From positions 1-7,583 of the forward strand of contig JAEZZQ010000005.1 in NCBI GenBank assembly GCA_023442465.1: DNA of 7,583 nucleotides, given 5' to 3'. The translations under genes were made by a program, and so were the position numbers. Source of the stretch: Bacillota bacterium. GTDB taxonomy: Bacteria > Bacillota > Clostridia > Lachnospirales > Lachnospiraceae. Below, one piece after another: positions 1 through 5,977 of the stretch. Under the pieces are notes generated by a model. The model saw nothing but the letters and a program-made list of their open reading frames with translations. It did no database searches and had not been told where the DNA came from. Position 1 is the first letter of the stretch, and every line of letters starts with the position of its first letter.

Positions 1-3000
1 CCCCTGTCTTGGGTGTTGTAACATAGCCTGCTGTGGTTGGGGTAAAGCTCCAATACACCGTGACGACACTGTCAACGACTAACGCGCGGACGTTTTGGTC
101 AGTGACCGCCTTTGTGAGTCCGCTGTCCGAATACCATGTCAGCGTGCCGTTTACCGCTCCTGCGTTTGCTGTGGGAAGGGCGGATAATCCCGACCCCTGC
201 ACCACGCTCTTGGTGGAATCCACCGTAACGCTGTAATCCTTTGCGGCGACGGCAGAAGTAGCAGAGCTGGTGACCGTGCCTTTATAACCGTTATTTTCAT
301 TTCCGGTTACGGTAAGAGTGATTATTTTGCCAATATCGGCAGCTTTGACCTCATAAGTCGCACCAGTACCGACTTGTAAGCCGTTGGCTTTCCAAATGTA
401 GGAAACGGCCGCTGCGTTTGGCACGATTGCAGCACTCAACGTATCGCCGAATTTGGGTGCAGTGTTGCCAATGGTTACAGAGGTCAATTCTGTCCGTGTA
501 TCCTCGATTGTCAGCGCAAGCGTGGGGTCGGTACCGCCGTCCATATCAAACGTGATTGTTGTCGTACCTATGGGCAAGGTTCTCAAATAGGGATACAGGA
601 TGGTGTACAGGCTTTCATCGGCCGTATAGTTCAAGCCTTTGGTAAGGGTCGTTTCGCCATTCTTCACCGCTGTCAGAGTGTGGGTTTCACTCGTAAGTGT
701 TATGTCAAACCCATCATGCCCGTTCACCTTTGGGTTCAGGTCATAGGTCACCGAGGTCGGGGAGATGCTTGCGTTGACAGGTGGAGCGGTGGTGGTAATC
801 CCCGCACTTGCCACAGCAGTTCCTGCATTGTAGCCCGCCTTTGCCGCCGTCCGCGCCCAGACGTAATAAGTTGTGCTTGGCAAAAGGCCAATAAAAGCCC
901 CACCCGCTTGCCAGCCGCTGGTCGGCGCGGTCGAATTGTCTGTACTGATTGCATATTCAATGGTCTGATTGCCGGGGTTTACACCTTTAATCTGGGTTGA
1001 ATCAGCATGTATGTGGTTGTGGGATATGTTTATAAGCACACTCACCGGATACACTGCTGCGCCCGGGGCGCTTTCGGCAAAGGCCAAATACTTGTAGCTG
1101 CTGATGTTCCCTGCGATGTAAGGGGTCGTTGGTGATCCGCTATAATCGGTGCTCGCCGTGACCTGCATACCCGTGCCCAATGTCGGGGCCTTGTTCATTG
1201 CCTGAGCGCCGCCCCTGATAACAGGCGAACCGCTTGAGACGGTAATTATTCCGGCAGGTTTGTTATATACTGCCACCCCGGAGGAATCCGTGCTTTCCAC
1301 TGTGCCGCCGCTTATCGTTACGCTGCCGGTGGAATCGTTATAGATTGCCATACCAGAGCCCATGCTTTTCACTGTCCCGCCGCTTATAACTACCGTGCCG
1401 GCGGATTGGTTAGTTATTGCGATCCGATTGCCCGTCACCAAACCGCCGGAAACGCTCACGCTGCCGGTGCCCGAGAGATAGATTGTTGCATTGGAGGCAG
1501 ATGTGCATTCCACTGTACCGCCAGCGATAATAAGATTGCCGGATTGCACTACAATCGTGCCCGAAAGGGCGCTGATTTTGCCGTTTTTTTCGTCGCTGTT
1601 GTCTGTAATCGTCAGCGTGCCACTGCCATCATGCTTGATATAATAGTTGAAGTTGAAAGTCAGCTTTTTTCCATTCAGGTCGAGGGTAAAGTTGTAAGCA
1701 TTGCTGCTTGCGATGGTGACAGCAGTCGAAAGGGTAATATCAGCCATCAGCTTAATAGTCTGGCCACTTGTAACCGCATCCACTGCCGCTTGCAGGGTAG
1801 CGTAGCCTGTGCTGCCGATTTGGGCAACGGAAGGCTCAGCCCACAGTGCCGTCAAGCCTGTAACCGTATTGGGCACAGTTGCACCCGCAGCGTAGGTTGT
1901 GCCGCCACTGTCTTTCCATCCAGCAAACGTCTTGCCGGAGGGCGCGGTCAGCCCCTCGCCGCTGGGTACTTTGAAGCTATCGTCCGCACAGATGATGTTG
2001 ATGTCTGCTGTGCTTTCCTTTAACTTGCCGCCATTTAATTTCAGCGTTACCGCTTTCAACCCGTCAGAGGTCAGAGCGGCAGGGTTCAGCACTTCGAGGG
2101 CGGGGCGGAAGCCGACATGCGCGGCGAGATCTGATGCCTGGAGGTTGCCCCAGTGGCGGGCCGAATTGTAGCCGCGAACCGTGCGGCGCCCCGCATCTGT
2201 ACCAATAGTGTCCTGTGCATAAGAGTGAACTGGACTCCAATTTTTTATCCATCCTGTTGTATCATCGGTTGAACCCGATTTAGTTAAAATCTGATCCCAT
2301 TCGTTGGTGCTTGGCCGCCCTATATGATCACTGCCGTCTGATGCAGAGCCTGTTTTGCTGCTCCCTGCGCTCAATGAGCGCAGCTTATAATTGGTATCAA
2401 AGGTTTTTCCGAAGATGAGGTTTGCTGTGTCTAATGTGTTCCAACGGATGGCTTTGTCGATGACAAAATCCCCCACAAACAGGCTGCGGTCGGATTTGTT
2501 TGCGGCTGCATATTCTTCGGTTGTTGCCATTGCGCTTGTCAAGCTGTAGGCGTTCACCGTGCCTGCGTAGGTAAAGGGCACATAGTGTAGGGTTGTGTCA
2601 GGCAGGGCGGCATTCACCGTGCCGATGTTGCCTATTTCGCCCGACAGGTCAAAATAGTAGGTGCCGCCGGGGGTGAGGTTGAATTGTTCGAAGACACCCG
2701 CCGCAGGCTCAAACTTTAAGTATTTGTATGTTGCGAGATTCACCGAATCGTAAGGCGCCGGATCGCTCCCGCTGTAATTGATGCTTGCCATACCCTGCAC
2801 GCCGCTCAACTTCGGCGCAGATTGCATTGCGCTACTGCCGCCTTGAATAATAGCAGTTGTTCCGCATTGAATAGTAGTATTTGGGTGGTAAATCGCAATA
2901 CTGCTGACGGCGCTTATTGTGCCGCCTGATATGTTCAATCGGCTGGAAACGTTAGTACTATAAACTGCATTTCCGTCACTACCTGCCGCGCTCAACGTCC

Positions 3001-4819
3001 CACCGTAGATATTTAAGCTACTACTGCTGTCATCCCAAACCGAAACACCTCCATCCCCCGTCGCGCTCACCGCTCCGCCGCGAATATTTAAGGTTGCGTT
3101 TTTGGTGTAAATCGCAGCGCCGCTGGAAGAATTACTATTACTCACCGTGCCGTCCAATAGTTCCACACTGCCACCAACCGCAGCAATCGTCCCATGACTG
3201 CTTGTACTACTTGTCACCGTGCCGCCGCTACTACTGTCGATAATGGTCAGCGTGCCTGTACCTTGATGTTGGATGGCAGGAGATGAACCGCCGTCAAGCG
3301 TTTTGCCGTTTAAGTCAATGGTGATGTTGTAGCCGAAAGCTTCGGGAATAGTGATTGTCCCAGTGCCGCTATAACTATCGGAAAGCTTCAAATTCAAATT
3401 GCCTGTCGCACCGTCTATGGCTGATTGGAGAGCCGTATGGTCGGCAATCAAAATCACAGGCGGTGTGGCGGCAGGCTCCACCTTGATGTATTTGTAGCTG
3501 GCAAGGCTCGACGCATTATACGTACCCGCACCATCTCCGTTTTTGTTGGCGCCCGCGGTAACGGTGCATCCCGTATAGCCCGAGGTCGCCAAGCTTCCGT
3601 CCAGCGCTTTCGTATCACTTTTGACAGTCACCGTGCCGCCTGTGACGGTTAGCGCACCGGCTATGCCTACCAAAGAGCCATTTGCCGTTAGCCGGCCGTC
3701 GGAGACTGTGACGGGGCCTTCTGCTGCGTTTGTGTGCAATCCTGTTTTCCCGCTTGCAGTTACCTCGCCATTGTTAATCGCGAAACCGTTGGTTGCGATC
3801 ATTCCATAGGAATTAGGCGCAGATGTGCCCGCTGACGCTTCTACTCCTTCATTGGAAATCGTTATATCGCCATTGGAGGCTATGGCCATGGAGGTCTGGG
3901 TTGCTGCTACACTGGTAGCCGTAACCCTTCCGCCTTCAATTGCGATACTTCCTGTACTGTATATGCCGACGCTAAATTTTCCTGTGCCGCCGCTGACATA
4001 CAGACTGCCGCTACCGGAAAGGTTCAGCGTGCCACCGGTATAGATACCGATGCTGGCGCTACCGCTCTGGTTTTTGCCTATGACGGTGTTGCTTCCCACC
4101 ATCTCAATCTTCAGAGCAGTTTCGGCATAAATGCCGTAATAGGCGGTTGTAGCGCTGTCAATCCATGTCCCATTATGCGCTGCGTTGATGGTCGCATTGT
4201 CAAGAGTAAGTGTGCTTGTGTCAGGGTCATAGGTGATGGTTGCGCCCTCATAATTCGCTGCGTCTAGCACATCGTCCTTGTTGGCGTCGGTCACCTGCAC
4301 GCCGCCCACCCATATATTGTAGGTTGTGGCAGGCAGGGGGCTTGCCATCCCCTGCGCCGCCGCAATTGGCAGCGTTTCGTCCACCGTCACGGTAAGCTCC
4401 GGTAGCGGGGCGCTGACCGTATAGTCCGCAATCACCGGCGTAAAGACATATGCGCCCTCGGTATCCATGTCATAGTCGGGCGAGGCCCATTCCACCGGAA
4501 TATCCCCGGTGGTTTCTTTCCATTTAGGCTCGGCGGCCGTTGTGGGAGTTGCCGTTTCCGGGCTGCCGGAATCCTGTGTGGAATCTTCATCGGCAGGCAC
4601 GGCTGTCCGCACTGTGGCGGTCAGCGTTTCGGGCAATTCCAAATCTTCAATGGATGTTCCCAGTGATACCGCTTTTGCTGTTTCTGTCAGCGGTGCAAAG
4701 CTAATGATTTCTCCGCTCCCGCCAATGGTCGTATGTATTTCTTCCGCCATTGCCGATACCGGCAGCATGGTCACAATCATGCACAGCGCAAGAAACATAC
4801 TGAATAGTCGTTTGTTCAT
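1..4819 (-). CDS. giant secreted modular surface protein with beta-helix repeats (C-terminus beyond window)
   Basis: I checked the reading frame codon by codon from the ATG at 4819 to position 2 and found 1606 codons with no stop. The start is set by AGGAGG ten bases upstream and by a clear signal peptide: MNKR, a hydrophobic stretch (about residues 5-20) and a signal peptidase I site AMA|EE after residue 25. Order of parts: Ig-like segment with a TP-rich insert (about 47-147); beta-helix modules ending at residues 449, 706 and 1249; DUF6273-like domain (717-913); Listeria-Bacteroides repeat (923-996); Fn3-like (1258-1346); CBM_X2 (1350-1443); Ig-like (1444-1526); a further beta domain cut by the window edge. 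Thr, Ser, Gly and Ala dominate and Cys is rare, as in exported adhesins. The role inferred is a cell-surface or secreted adhesin or glycan-binding protein; no catalytic motif is seen. The C-terminal anchor (SLH, LPXTG or other) is outside the window. It is the last visible gene of the operon, 20 bases after the small zinc-ribbon gene. Confidence 0.9.
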   Translation of the reverse strand, partial: MNKRLFSMFLALCMIVTMLPVSAMAEEIHTTIGGSGEIISFAPLTETAKAVSLGTSIEDLELPETLTATVRTAVPADEDSTQDSGSPETATPTTAAEPKWKETTGDIPVEWASPDYDMDTEGAYVFTPVIADYTVSAPLPELTVTVDETLPIAAAQGMASPLPATTYNIWVGGVQVTDANKDDVLDAANYEGATITYDPDTSTLTLDNATINAAHNGTWIDSATTAYYGIYAETALKIEMVGSNTVIGKNQSGSASIGIYTGGTLNLSGSGSLYVSGGTGKFSVGIYSTGSIAIEGGRVTATSVAATQTSMAIASNGDITISNEGVEASAGTSAPNSYGMIATNGFAINNGEVTASGKTGLHTNAAEGPVTVSDGRLTANGSLVGIAGALTVTGGTVTVKSDTKALDGSLATSGYTGCTVTAGANKNGDGAGTYNASSLASYKYIKVEPAATPPVILIADHTALQSAIDGATGNLNLKLSDSYSGTGTITIPEAFGYNITIDLNGKTLDGGSSPAIQHQGTGTLTIIDSSSGGTVTSSTSSHGTIAAVGGSVELLDGTVSNSNSSSGAAIYTKNATLNIRGGAVSATGDGGVSVWDDSSSSLNIYGGTLSAAGSDGNAVYSTNVSSRLNISGGTISAVSSIAIYHPNTTIQCGTTAIIQGGSSAMQSAPKLSGVQGMASINYSGSDPAPYDSVNLATYKYLKFEPAAGVFEQFNLTPGGTYYFDLSGEIGNIGTVNAALPDTTLHYVPFTYAGTVNAYSLTSAMATTEEYAAANKSDRSLFVGDFVIDKAIRWNTLDTANLIFGKTFDTNYKLRSLSAGSSKTGSASDGSDHIGRPSTNEWDQILTKSGSTDDTTGWIKNWSPVHSYAQDTIGTDAGRRTVRGYNSARHWGNLQASDLAAHVGFRPALEVLNPAALTSDGLKAVTLKLNGGKLKESTADINIICADDSFKVPSGEGLTAPSGKTFAGWKDSGGTTYAAGATVPNTVTGLTALWAEPSVAQIGSTGYATLQAAVDAVTSGQTIKLMADITLSTAVTIASSNAYNFTLDLNGKKLTFNFNYYIKHDGSGTLTITDNSDEKNGKISALSGTIVVQSGNLIIAGGTVECTSASNATIYLSGTGSVSVSGGLVTGNRIAITNQSAGTVVISGGTVKSMGSGMAIYNDSTGSVTISGGTVESTDSSGVAVYNKPAGIITVSSGSPVIRGGAQAMNKAPTLGTGMQVTASTDYSGSPTTPYIAGNISSYKYLAFAESAPGAAVYPVSVLINISHNHIHADSTQIKGVNPGNQTIEYAISTDNSTAPTSGWQAGGAFIGLLPSTTYYVWARTAAKAGYNAGTAVASAGITTTAPPVNASISPTSVTYDLNPKVNGHDGFDITLTSETHTLTAVKNGETTLTKGLNYTADESLYTILYPYLRTLPIGTTTITFDMDGGTDPTLALTIEDTRTELTSVTIGNTAPKFGDTLSAAIVPNAAAVSYIWKANGLQVGTGATYEVKAADIGKIITLTVTGNENNGYKGTVTSSATSAVAAKDYSVTVDSTKSVVQGSGLSALPTANAGAVNGTLTWYSDSGLTKAVTDQNVRALVVDSVVTVYWSFTPTTAGYVTTPKTG
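242..490 (-). other. Ig-like repeat (AIR9/A9-like) in the surface protein
   Basis: Residues about 1444-1526. Motifs are V-T-I-G-N-T-A-P-K-F-G-D-T-L, then V-S-Y-I-W-K-A-N-G-L-Q-V-G-T-G-A-T-Y and K-I-I-T-L-T-V-T-G-N. The pattern G-D-T-L...Y-x-W...G...Y-x-V...I-x-V-x-V-x-G is that of Ig-like A9-type repeats in bacterial surface proteins. The downstream segment (1527-1606), beginning K-D-Y-S-V-T-V-D, is a different beta domain that continues past the window edge. Confidence 0.7.
491..772 (-). other. CBM_X2 (X2 carbohydrate-binding-associated) domain in the surface protein
   Basis: Residues about 1350-1443. The order of motifs is diagnostic of the X2 family (PF03442 type): A-S-I-S-P-T-S-V-T-Y-D-L-N, then D-I-T-L-T, L-T-A-V-K-N-G, T-T-L-T-K-G-L-N-Y-T, L-R-T-L-P-I-G-T-T-T-I-T-F-D, and a closing P-T-L-A-L-T-I-E-D. 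X2 modules occur in cellulosome scaffoldins and other extracellular glycan-active proteins, where they are linked to cell-wall or polysaccharide binding and to solubility of neighbours. It supports an envelope or glycan-facing role for this protein. Confidence 0.85.
782..1048 (-). other. fibronectin type III-like domain in the surface protein
   Basis: Residues about 1258-1346. The signature is I-E-Y-A-I-S-T-D (1287-1294), S-G-W-Q (about 1301-1304), L-L-P-S-T-T-Y-Y-V-W-A-R-T-A-A (1312-1326) and G-I-T-T-T-A-P at the end. This Y-x-V-x-x-R-T/A ending is typical of Fn3-like spacers in Clostridia glycan-binding proteins. The probable role is spacing between the beta-helices and the CBM_X2 module. 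Confidence 0.65.
1073..1822 (-). repeat. beta-helix module 3 of the surface protein
   Basis: Residues 1000-1249. The cap G-Y-A-T-L-Q-A-A-V-D-A-V is typical of pectin-lyase-like modules. It is followed by L-D-L-N-G-K-K-L (about 1045-1052), a G-S-G-T-L-T-I-T-D-N-S strand, and rungs AGGTVECTS, SGGLVTGN, SGGTVKSMG and SGGTVESTD. It closes with S-Y-K-Y-L-A-F-A-E at 1241-1249. It is paralogous to module 2. Two adjacent rungs (around 1261-1400) are near repeats at DNA level, with the same 'actgtgccgccgcttat' style of turn. Confidence 0.8.
1832..2053 (-). other. Listeria-Bacteroides (InlB B-type) repeat in the surface protein
   Basis: Residues about 923-996. The segment has the hallmark order of this repeat (Flg_new family): a leading strand K-L-N-G-G-K-L, a central F-K-V-P-S-G-E-G-L-T-A-P-S-G-K-T-F-A-G-W, then D-S-G-G-T-T-Y-A-A-G-A-T-V and a closing L-T-A-L-W-A-E. 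It is a ubiquitin-like beta-grasp spacer common in Firmicute surface proteins, usually in tandem. Only one copy occurs here, joined directly to the cap of beta-helix module 3. Confidence 0.85.
2081..2671 (-). other. DUF6273-like domain within the surface protein
   Basis: Residues about 717-913 interrupt the beta-helix series. Aromatic residues are enriched and Trp recurs (W764 in IRW, then W805, W821, W824, W890 by count). Motifs include R-S-L-S-A-G near the middle, N-S-A-R-H-W, and a closing G-F-R-P-A-L-E-V-L. The RSL...GFRPALE pattern matches the DUF6273 type of domain found in large extracellular proteins of Clostridia, with a resemblance to formylglycine-generating-enzyme/C-type-lectin folds. 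A binding role is inferred; the cysteines of the catalytic FGE family are absent. The family name is from memory of the motif and needs a profile search. Confidence 0.6.
2702..3448 (-). repeat. beta-helix module 2 of the surface protein
   Basis: Residues 458-706. The N-terminal cap L-Q-S-A-I-D-G leads into a strand with I-T-I-D-L-N-G-K-T-L (about 495-504), then G-T-G-T-L-T-I-I-D-S-S-S-G-G-T-V. Further rungs show DGTVSNS, RGGAVSATG, YGGTLSAAG and SGGTISAVS, and the module closes with T-Y-K-Y-L-K-F-E-P-A at 697-706. Its layout matches module 3 closely (same cap, same D-L-N-G-K strand, same closing motif), which shows the two are duplicated units that have since diverged. Confidence 0.8.
3473..4324 (-). 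repeat. beta-helix module 1 of the surface protein
   Basis: Residues 166-449. The module opens with Y-N-I-W-V-G-G-V-Q-V-T and a Y-D-P-D-T-S-T-L-T-L-D-N-A strand, a pattern seen at the start of pectin-lyase-like repeats in Clostridia surface proteins. Rungs of about 20-27 residues follow, with turns such as SGGTG, EGGRVTA, NNGEVTA, SDGRLTA and TGGTVTV. It ends in a region closing with S-Y-K-Y-I-K-V-E-P-A at 441-450. Each rung carries alternating hydrophobic residues, as expected for a right-handed parallel beta-helix. Such modules bind glycans or act as rigid stalks; no pectate-lyase catalytic cluster is apparent. Confidence 0.75.
4379..4681 (-). other. Ig-like N-terminal segment of the surface protein
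   Basis: Residues 47-147 resemble a recurrent domain at the N-terminus of large Clostridia surface proteins. It opens with a VSLGTSIEDLELPETL-type motif (about 51-66) and closes with a W-x-x-P-x-Y-D...GAYVFTPV...LPELTVTV strand pattern (111-146). Between them is a linker rich in Thr, Pro, Ser and Asp (about 74-100). It is probably a small beta-sandwich spacer that holds the beta-helices away from the membrane. The naming is from family resemblance only. Confidence 0.55.
4745..4819 (-). other. signal peptide of the giant surface protein
   Basis: Residues 1-25 form a classic Sec signal peptide. There is a basic n-region (K3, R4), a hydrophobic core rich in Leu, Met, Phe and Ile (about residues 5-19), then P20 and a small-residue c-region ending A-M-A before two Glu residues. 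Cleavage by signal peptidase I after A25 is predicted. There is no lipobox: C13 sits inside the core and is not followed by a mature lipoprotein start. Confidence 0.9.
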
Positions 4820-4829
4820 AAGGTCTGTC

Positions 4830-4835
4830 CCTCCT
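4830..4835 (-). promoter_or_regulatory. ribosome binding site of the surface-protein gene
   Basis: AGGAGG on the minus strand, ten bases before the ATG at 4819. It lies within the 20-base gap after the stop of the small zinc-ribbon gene, so the start can be reinitiated by ribosomes arriving from that gene. It confirms the Met at 4819 and the signal peptide. Confidence 0.85.
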
Positions 4836-4839
4836 TGAT

Positions 4840-4995
4840 TTATAAATTTGTATTTCCTTGTTCCAAAAGTTTCTGTAGCCTATCGGCTTCTTCCTCAGTG
4901 GCGAGGCGAATATGGGGTTTCTCGCAGGAAGGGCATTCCTTTACCGCTCCCACCCGGCAGAATAAAAAGCCGCAGTCCTCGCAGGCGTAGGTCAT
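4840..4995 (-). CDS. 51-residue zinc-ribbon protein
   Basis: The protein has two Cys pairs, C5-x-x-C8 and C21-P-S-C24, spaced 12 residues apart: a compact zinc ribbon or rubredoxin-like knuckle. A fifth Cys (C13) lies between. Then comes H28-I-R and an acidic, Leu-rich helix (about 34-45: E-E-E-A-D-R-L-Q-K-L-L). No signal peptide or membrane segment is seen, so it is cytoplasmic. The start at 4995 was chosen because AGGGGGG lies six bases upstream and the first Cys pair follows directly. The frame is open to an earlier ATG at 5067, which would overlap the upstream gene by 35 bases and add 24 residues with two extra Cys; this is less likely. It may act as a metal-binding adaptor or regulator. 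The specific function is not recognised. It sits 37 bases after the SHOCT gene and 20 before the surface-protein gene. Confidence 0.7.
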   Translation of the reverse strand: MTYACEDCGFLFCRVGAVKECPSCEKPHIRLATEEEADRLQKLLEQGNTNL

Positions 4996-5001
4996 GTCAT
5001 G

Positions 5002-5008
5002 CCCCCCT
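5002..5008 (-). promoter_or_regulatory. ribosome binding site of the small zinc-ribbon gene
   Basis: AGGGGGG on the minus strand, six bases before ATG 4995. It is G-rich and not the canonical AGGAGG, but it is the only purine-rich block in the gap. A second ATG at 5000, in another frame, is one base from the block and too close to use. This decides the 51-residue start over the 75-residue alternative. Confidence 0.6.
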
Positions 5009-5032
5009 TCCGCATAGACACAGCAATTTTCT

Positions 5033-5953
5033 TCAAATCCCAAGGAGCTGGCGCTTCTTCGCCTCAAACTCCTGCTGGGAAATCACGCCGTCCTCCATGA
5101 GCGCCTTGTATTTCTTGATTTCCTCGATGGCGTCGGCAGGGGCCGCAGCAGGGGAAACCATGGACATATACATCGTCCCCATCCCCGCCATGCCGGGGCC
5201 GACAGATTGCTCCGGTGCTTCGGGAAAGGCCACCGTCCTAAGTGCCGCCACCAGCTTTTCCATTTCTTCTATGCTTTGCTGATAGGAACAGAGGTAGTTG
5301 TTCACATCCGGGAGGGTGTTATTAAACCGGGGACCGTCCATATCACATTTGAGCACCGTCCAGTAGGGGTGGTCGAAATGCAGCTCCACGTGAAACGCCT
5401 GAAAGGGTTCAGGAATATCAAAATACTGCACCGGTGTGGAGTTATTTACCTTGCCGTCGTCCAGCCTGTCAAGGGTTCGTGCCATCCGCTTGCTCGCTGC
5501 AATCTGTGCGATTTGCGGCGCCATCGCCATAGCCCGCTCGGTTACGGTGCTGGTATAACGGCGTATGCCTGCCGCTGAACCCTCAAACAGAGGGGTACTG
5601 TCCTCCCTGATGGTAAAGGATTTCAATTGCCTTCCTTCAAACACGGTTTTATCCGGGTTTTTGCTCATACAGAACAGCTTGTTCTGGTAATCAAAGATGA
5701 TTTTGGTATCCCAAAGGCCGAAATCAATCCGCTCAGAAACCACGAACTGGCCTTTCAGTATTTGGTTTTGATCGTAGAATGCCAGATACTCCCGAAAGCC
5801 CTGCATTGTCAGATTGCTTTCCTTGTCGGCGTCCATATCAATCTTGTTATAACAGTTGTTACAAATATATTCGCCCTCAATTTTCGATGGCAGAATCAGT
5901 GGAATCTTGCCGCCGCAGATGGGGCAAGGGGGTTTTTTAGAAAATAGACCCAT
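5033..5953 (-). CDS. DUF4428 zinc ribbon / SHOCT domain protein
   Basis: 306 residues from the ATG at 5953. The N-terminus carries four Cys as C10-P-x-C13 and C31-x-x-C34, with a Y-I-C-N-N-C segment: the DUF4428-type zinc ribbon, preceded by the usual M-G-L-F-S-K-K. The middle (about 50-235) is soluble and looks like a beta-rich, PH-like domain, with F-V-V-S-E-R-I-D-F-G and later F-H-V-E-L-H-F-D-H-P-Y-W. A Met-, Gly-, Pro- and Ala-rich linker (about 241-273) leads to a C-terminal SHOCT domain (274-306), I-K-K-Y-K-A-L-M-E-D-G-V-I-S-Q-Q-E-F. SHOCT is a short helical oligomerisation domain common at the ends of Gram-positive proteins. No signal peptide or membrane segment is present, so it is cytosolic or membrane-peripheral. 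Three in-frame ATGs (5959, 5956, 5953) are adjacent; 5953 has the best spacing, eight bases from GGAGG. The biological role is unknown. Confidence 0.85.
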   Translation of the reverse strand: MGLFSKKPPCPICGGKIPLILPSKIEGEYICNNCYNKIDMDADKESNLTMQGFREYLAFYDQNQILKGQFVVSERIDFGLWDTKIIFDYQNKLFCMSKNPDKTVFEGRQLKSFTIREDSTPLFEGSAAGIRRYTSTVTERAMAMAPQIAQIAASKRMARTLDRLDDGKVNNSTPVQYFDIPEPFQAFHVELHFDHPYWTVLKCDMDGPRFNNTLPDVNNYLCSYQQSIEEMEKLVAALRTVAFPEAPEQSVGPGMAGMGTMYMSMVSPAAAPADAIEEIKKYKALMEDGVISQQEFEAKKRQLLGI

Positions 5954-5961
5954 CATCATTT

Positions 5962-5966
5962 CCTCC
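5962..5966 (-). promoter_or_regulatory. ribosome binding site of the DUF4428/SHOCT gene
   Basis: GGAGG on the minus strand, in the 24-base gap after the DUF2207 stop. Three ATG codons in a row lie 2, 5 and 8 bases downstream (5959, 5956, 5953). The spacing favours the third, which also begins the M-G-L-F-S-K-K sequence typical of the family; the second is a possible alternative. Confidence 0.8.
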
Positions 5967-5977
5967 ATTTGTTCTCA

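Noticed and set aside
1261..1520. Regular short DNA repeats that could be mistaken for a CRISPR or tandem-repeat array
   Set aside because: They are in frame and encode SGGTV-type beta-helix turns. The spacing follows the rungs and the copies differ in sequence, so they are protein repeats.
1406..2023. A 205-codon open frame on the plus strand
   Set aside because: It lies wholly opposite the surface-protein gene, has no ribosome binding site or recognisable domain, and its Cys- and Arg-rich composition is what the antisense of Thr/Gly/Ala-rich repeats gives.
2081..2671. A diversity-generating retroelement target, because of the C-type-lectin-like GFR ending
   Set aside because: The domain is internal rather than C-terminal, and I see no template repeat or reverse transcriptase in the window. 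The idea would need a near-identical template repeat differing at adenines nearby.
4820..4839. A transcription terminator between the small gene and the surface-protein gene
   Set aside because: The gap is only 20 bases, is occupied by the ribosome binding site and shows no inverted repeat with a T run.
4840..5067. The longer 75-residue start for the small zinc-ribbon gene
   Set aside because: It would overlap the end of the SHOCT gene by 35 bases and lacks a well-placed ribosome binding site, while the 4995 start has AGGGGGG six bases upstream and begins next to the first Cys pair.
4848..5282. Plus-strand open frame crossing three minus-strand genes
   Set aside because: It overlaps two well-supported genes and their ribosome binding sites, and its product shows no domain.
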